NCBI GenBank assembly: GCA_028274465.1
Contig: CM051456.1
Span: forward strand, 66,760,753-66,824,752
Direction of reading: 5' to 3'
Origin: Plantago ovata
Lineage: Eukaryota > Streptophyta > Magnoliopsida > Lamiales > Plantaginaceae
Length of the DNA stretch: 64,000 nt
Every line of letters starts with the position of its first letter. Position 1 is the stretch's first letter. The notes beneath the pieces were generated by a model. The model searched no databases, was not told where the DNA came from, and saw nothing but the letters and a program-made list of their open reading frames with translations. A program made the position numbers and the translations under genes. This document shows, piece after piece, positions 59,171 through 64,000 of the stretch.

Positions 59171-59570
59171 TCTAACAAAAGGGCACTACTTAGCAGTTGA
59201 TTCAACAACCTCAAATTTCTAGCTTAGAAAAAGAACAGAAAAAGGAACTAAGGCAAGTACTTAGTCTTCTACAACATGTATGTAACTTGGTAGTAAAGAA
59301 AGCATGCCTTGAACTTCCAAATAAAACGTAAGATCAAGTAATCAATATAGGCTCAAATAAACCAAGCATGCAATTATTCAAAGAAAAACTAGTCTCTACT
59401 CGTCTTAGCGACTAAATAGAGAAACCACAGTGTCAAGTAAACGGAAAAGCATAAACAGTTTCAGTCAGACTGAACAGAATAAAACTTGTCTGACAAAAAG
59501 GGGAATTCGGTACGAGCTCGAGGAAGGTATCTATCCTAATAGGCGTCCTCGATATATCGTCTTCGAAACG

Positions 59571-59978
59571 TCACTCAGGCACGTGTGTATCTTCTCCTTC
59601 ATCCTCAGAGGGGTCCTCCTCGGGTTTTTCCTCGGACTCTTCCTCATCCTCCACTCCACGCGAAGGTCCGTAGCCATCGAGAAATGTCCTCCGAGCCTTC
59701 CTCTTACGAGGCTTGGTGCCTAGGTTACCTGTGGTTAACGAGACATAGTCGGAGTTCTCCTTTGTAGCTCGTAAAGCCATCTTCAGGAATCTGATCTCCG
59801 CATCCTTCGTTGCCATTTCGTCTTGAAGCTTCATAGTTTCCAGCCAGTAGTGGTTTTGCTCGCAAACGACCCTGTCCATCACGCTGCCAGGGTAAATACC
59901 AATGACTGGAACGGTGGTATAGGGGTTAAATTCCCCTTCTACCAGACGGTAGCGGATGACCTTCTTGTCGGTACTCAT
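59571..59978 (-). CDS. Small leader ORF upstream of gag in TEK-2, unknown function
   Basis: Open frame of 135 codons starting MSTDKKVIRYRLVEGEFN, the counterpart of 49678-50124. The N-terminal 40 residues, the helix (MATKDAEIRFLKMALRATKE), the KRKARRTF basic patch and the Glu/Asp-rich tail are all kept; the extreme C terminus is shorter. Many of the differences are conservative (S/T, E/D, K/R, V/I), which hints that the protein was selected before these copies inserted. Function unknown. Confidence 0.65.
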   Translation of the reverse strand: MSTDKKVIRYRLVEGEFNPYTTVPVIGIYPGSVMDRVVCEQNHYWLETMKLQDEMATKDAEIRFLKMALRATKENSDYVSLTTGNLGTKPRKRKARRTFLDGYGPSRGVEDEEESEEKPEEDPSEDEGEDTHVPE

Positions 59979-60242
59979 ACCTATTTGTAAGCACATGCGT
60001 ATTTAGCTAGTTAATATCTATGTCAAAGTCGATAGCATCCACGGAAGTTCAGTTTCAGAATCGGAATAGAAAGAGGCTAGAATCAGAACAGAAAAGATAG
60101 AGAAACAGTTCAGAGTTAGTACGTATGATTCGGATCAGAAAAATTAAAAGAGAAGCGCAAGACTTAACCAGCGACTCGAACCCTCACACACACCCCAAAG
60201 GTCAAAAGATCCTATCCTAGCAAACTCGAGTTTGAACTCAAG
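59979..60242 (-). other. TEK-2 leader between primer site and leader ORF
   Basis: Short untranslated leader similar to 49417-49677 of TEK-1. It begins with an imperfect inverted repeat next to the primer site (AGCTTGAGTT and AACTCGAGTT on the element strand). Confidence 0.6.
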
Positions 60243-60254
60243 CTCTGATACCAA
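60243..60254 (-). other. TEK-2 primer binding site, initiator tRNA-Met
   Basis: On the minus strand TTGGTATCAGAGC follows the 5' LTR, complementary to initiator tRNA-Met. Confidence 0.9.
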
Positions 60255-60256
60255 CT

Positions 60257-62811
60257 GTAACGGTATCGGTTTTTTAAAACAAATAATTTACCTGAAAATA
60301 AAATATTCGAAATAATTCAAATTCAACAGTCGGCAATAAATGTCATAACAAACTTTGGCGCCACAGCGCTAACAGAATCAAGTAAAAACCAACGGTAACT
60401 TTAAAATTCAAAATAGAATAACGACTAGTGAAGATAAGTAAAGAGTTTCATCTTCTTATTTTAAAACAAAAACCCAACGGACACCCCATACCCTTCTCTC
60501 AGTCGCTGGCATCTTACTCGCGTGCGTCCTCAGTAGCATCTGGAAGGAAGGAATATTTGAAAAAAAGAGAGCGTGAGATAAAGGATCTCAGTGAGGTTCT
60601 AAGTTAACAAACAGAAAAGTAAACTTTGAAAACAGAAACATTTGACATGTGAGACAACAATAAAAAACAGTTAACAGAACAGAGAGACAGACAGAAACAA
60701 ATAAGGTGAAGTCTGTGGTGCAGCCCGCCTTGTTAATCCTACTCCCAGATTGCCCTTATAGTTCCCTCCAGAGGGTTAACAACTCCGGACAGAAACAGAA
60801 ACCCCCGTGTACTTTGGGGAAACAGAACCTACGACCCTAATAGACCTCAGCGACTTCTACCTCGCGCCTAAAAGGGATTAGACTAGGCAATAACAAAATA
60901 AACCCGATAGTCCTCACTACCCAAGTCTACCTAATTACGACCTAATCGACCGGTCACACAGAAACAGATAGAACAAATACAGATACAAAGAACAGAGCAA
61001 ACAGACAACGATAAACAGTTCTCGAGACATCGAGAAATGTTCCTGCAGAAGAATTAGTCCAGAATAGAGTAGTAATAAACTGAGATAAATGAAAAGTCAT
61101 ACTTAGGACTTAGTTACTTTTACGCGGAAGCATACGGTAAAACAGAACATATATTATTAGATAGAGCTTATCACAGAGCCTTCTAGTTTTTCGCAAATAG
61201 ATAAGTTTTGGAGTGAACACTCATCATATAAAGTTAAGCACTAGATCACGGAATCAAGACTTGAATGACGGCGCAGTGAACAACAAAGAACCTAAACATA
61301 ACTCAGTGTTACCATCCAGAGTCGAATCGAAAGACAAATTAAAGAAAGGTAGCGGAAGGGCAAAGGTAGGGTTCGAACTCGGGACCTCTAAGTTAGTCAA
61401 AGGATACTTAACCAACTAAACTAGCATGTGAAACAGTTACAAAGCAACAAGACAAAAACTATTTAAGTCGAAAAGTTTTCAGAAAACACTCTTTCACCCT
61501 CTGGAAATTACTAAAATACACTCAGAGGTAAATTGCAAAACAGTACCATAGTTTCTGTAAATTTCAGAACAGTCCTCAAAAGAAACTAGAATTAACAGTT
61601 TGGTCCAGAAGGTGAAAGTACTAAATTGCCCTCAAAACAGTAATTGCAGAAAGATCCTTTTAGTTTTTAGAAAATACAGACAAGTCCAACAGTTTCTTAT
61701 ACTTGCACAATAGTCCCCAAAAATATACAAGTCTCTCAAACTAGTCCTCAGTCAACATGGTCAAAATACAATTGCAAAAAGGTCCTTTAGGTTTTCAGAA
61801 TTCTCAAGACAGTCCTCAAGTTTCTCAAATCATAAAACCAGAGTCCAAGTCAGTCAACATACGTAGGTCAAGGTCACACAATCAGTCCAAACATCACAAC
61901 ACAGTGCCAAAACTAACCTATGTCCCGGTTCTCAGTTCAAAAACGAGGTCAAAGGCAACAGGGGTAAAACGGGAATAAAGAAAAAGTAAGAAAAACGAAC
62001 GGAGAACAAAGTTAGCAATACTACCATCAACTCAAACGCAAGGTAAACGGAGCAGGCTTAGGGATAGAAACCGGACGAAGAGATTCAGAGCAAACCGAAC
62101 AAAACGGACCCGGATTAAGCTGCGTATTCAACAAAACCGAGAGATTGATAACGAGATCTTAAACAAGAATGGATCTCAAAGAATAGAGCCAGAGCCAGCG
62201 AGCTTACCGGAAGTTAACCGGAATGGGACGGAGCAGAAACGGACGGGACCAGATCGGCACGGTCGGGATCGGATCGGCACGGACGGGATCGGATCGACAC
62301 GGACAGGATCGGATCGGAGCAACGGAATCGGATCGGCACGGAGTACGACGGAGCACTACGGTGGAATCGGAATCGAAAAATAAAGAATTGAACGGAGCGG
62401 CGACGGCGGCGGATGGTGGTCGGTGGTTGGCGGCGAGAGAGTGAAAGGGAGAGAGAGATCTGAAATTTCTTTCTTTCTTTTCTTGTGGGTGGCTTGAATG
62501 AGGGAGAATGAGGAAAGGTGGGGGTTTTGTTCTAGGGTTAGGATTAGAGAAAGGCCAGCTGATGGGCCAAGCGAAAATGGGCCAGAAAGAAGATTGGTCC
62601 AGCAAATGAGGCCACGAAAATTGGGCCCGAAAGGAGTCCAATTGCCAGCTAGCCCAATAACGGAACAAACAAATCAATCTTACACGAACCCACTAAAGTC
62701 GAATTCGTTTACGCGGGAAGTAAGTCAAATATTTACCGAATAAAATAATTTACTCTGATAATTAAATAATTAAATTAATTAATTAAATAAATAAAAAAAC
62801 GGGGTGTTACA
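60257..62811 (-). repeat. TEK-2 5' LTR
   Basis: 2555 bp; on the minus strand TGTAACACCC to ACCGTTACA. Followed on the right by the target duplication TATAA. Confidence 0.9.
61363..61430 (-). other. tRNA-like segment in TEK-2 5' LTR
   Basis: On the minus strand TAGTTTAGTTGG and GAGTTCGAACCC repeat the A-box/B-box arrangement of the other three LTRs. Confidence 0.55.
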
Positions 62812-64000
62812 TATAAACTAATGAATGTTACACTCCACCCCCTTAAAAGAAGTTTCGTCCTCGAAACTTAACTAGCATAAAACTAACTATCGTGGAACGG
62901 AGAATCGAAAGTCTTCAAACTTCAAACGCCGGATGAAACAAACAAGTTCACAAGTTAAACGTTAATGGAAGTCGTAATTAACCTAGAGTAAATAACGTCC
63001 ACTTCTTCAACCGTTAATCCTCAATAAATAGTTGATAGCTTAATCTTCAAGTGAATTTAGCCTAAGAAAAGAAGTAAAGTTCGATAAACAAACATAACTT
63101 AGAGGAAGTTCGTCCAAATGTGCATACCTTTTTCCACATTTGCCGAGGGAGTCTCATGTCCGGTCATACTATAGACTCTTGGCTTGACTTTTGTACCATT
63201 TCCTTGACTCTTATAAGTCGTGCTTCCAGATCTTCCTTCTTCAATTAGGGAGTTACGTCTCGGACAAACATTGATCTTATGCTCCTTGCTTCCACATGCA
63301 GTTCTTCTCCTCATGAGTTGTGCCCCCACAAAAATTGCAATTCCTTCGAGTTCATTGTTCAGTACTTTCAGCCACAAGACGAGATGGACTTTCTTGTTGG
63401 GGGCGAGAATACTTGGATGGCGAATGACGATCCTTGCTACTCCTATCGCCGGAACTCCTTTTTGTAGATCGGTGTGGTTTGTAACTCTCAAGTTCTCTCA
63501 AACCACCCTCTACCTCAGCAGCTATTTCCACTACATTTGTGTACGTAGACAATTCAATTCCAAACAAGATGTAACGAATCTCTGAGTTCATACCCTTCAC
63601 AAAATGTCGTACCTTCTCCCTCTCATCGTTCTGAAAGTGTGGCACGTACAGTCGCGTGAATTCGGAGTCATAGTCGGCGACTTTCATACTTCCTTGTACC
63701 AAGTCTTGGAATTCATCCTTCCTGTTCTCGCGAACCAGGAGAGGCACAAACTTATCCATGAACTCCTTCTCGAAGTTCACCCAAGTGCGGCAGACTTCCT
63801 CTTGTCTCCACCTTGCATCTACGGTCCTCCACTAGTTTCTTGCTGCTCCCTCGAACTGGAACGTTGAAAGTTGAATCTTCCTTTCATCAGGGTAGTGCAA
63901 GATCGAGAATAGATTCTCCATGCTCTCCGGCCAAAGTTTAGCCTTTCGGGAACTGGATGCCCCATCGAACCTGTCATGATGGAAACGAGCGAAACACTCC
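62812..64000 (-). mobile_element. TEK-3: older Tekay-like element, off right edge
   Basis: At 62827-62832 an LTR begins on the minus strand (TGTAACATTC). Before it are a polypurine tract (TTTTAAGGGGGTGGAG, 62833-62848) and the usual chromovirus end of pol (TTTCGAGGACGAAACTTC). From 63110 to the edge there is gag sequence. TEK-2 is inserted in the LTR, so TEK-3 is the oldest of the three. It is broken; most of pol is not represented in the window. Confidence 0.75.
63110..64000 (-). pseudogene. TEK-3 gag, partial
   Basis: From the right edge leftward: a capsid part with KEFMDKFVPLLVRENRKDEF, LVQGSMKVADYDSEFTRL and HFVKGMNSEIRY, then a Ser/Arg-rich linker, knuckle-like sequence (CGSKEHKINVCPRRN near 63290) and a RVYSMTGHE block just before protease. 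It is clearly related to the TEK-1 and TEK-2 gag but more distant. Fossil, several breaks; its start is outside the window. Confidence 0.78.

Larger units (their letters stand above)
41406..62811 (-). mobile_element. TEK-2: Tekay/Del-type chromovirus (Ty3/gypsy), split by TEK-1
   Basis: LTRs at 60257-62811 (5') and 41406-43977 (3'), with the perfect target duplication TATAA (41401-41405, 62812-62816). Its own length is about 10.7 kb after TEK-1 is taken out. In element order: initiator-Met primer site, small leader ORF, gag, protease, RT, RNase H, integrase with chromodomain, polypurine tract. The LTRs differ by about 4-6%, so it is clearly older than TEK-1. It is broken at several places besides the insertion. 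Confidence 0.9.

Noticed and set aside
1-64000. CRISPR arrays, operons or bacterial genes
   Set aside because: Repeat spacing, LTR structures and gene content are those of plant nuclear DNA; none seen.

Overview
This is nuclear DNA from a flowering plant, most likely a eudicot. Almost the whole 64 kb is LTR retrotransposons stacked inside one another, with several small elements and one clear host gene. The plant signs are initiator-tRNA-Met and tRNA-Asp primer sites, Sirevirus-like copia elements with a third ORF, Tekay/Del-type chromoviruses with 2.5-kb LTRs, a Cassandra element carrying 5S rRNA sequence, and Stowaway- and hAT-type MITEs. I cannot name the species.

Left block (1-37770). 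Two minus-strand Sirevirus-like Ty1/copia elements lie head to tail. SIRE-a (1-11282) runs off the left edge and holds third-ORF, spacer and RT/RNase H sequence. It was hit by a hAT-like MITE (338-1158) and by a non-autonomous Athila-like element (4181-9541, target duplication ATCAT). SIRE-b (11283-37770) has two 1512-bp LTRs. It carries a Cassandra (12948-13737), a Tekay LTR fragment (18068-21234) with its own Stowaway-like MITE, a complete-length copia element COP (23238-33181, TATTG) and a 552-bp TRIM (36884-37435, TTTTC) inside one LTR.

Middle (37771-41405). This is the only host-like stretch. A 192-codon plant-specific gene (39356-39934) has a Stowaway MITE just upstream, and a worn copia 3' end follows it.

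Right block (41406-64000). Three Ty3/gypsy chromoviruses are nested: TEK-1 (46869-57596, plus, TTCCT) sits in TEK-2 (41406-62811, minus, TATAA), which sits in an LTR of TEK-3, which runs off the right edge. LTR divergence judged by eye agrees with this order: TEK-1 well under 1%, TEK-2 about 4-6%.

Nothing here is an operon or pathway; the elements' parts serve their own replication and most are fossils. The observations I rate highest are: (1) a TRIM that shares the ends of Cassandra but lacks the 5S segment; (2) four tandem stem-loops with paired base changes in the COP leader; (3) an array of about seven small hairpins between pol and the third ORF of SIRE-a; (4) a small conserved ORF upstream of gag in both Tekay elements; (5) a tRNA-like A-box/B-box segment inside all four Tekay LTRs of the right block. 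All percentages are eye estimates.
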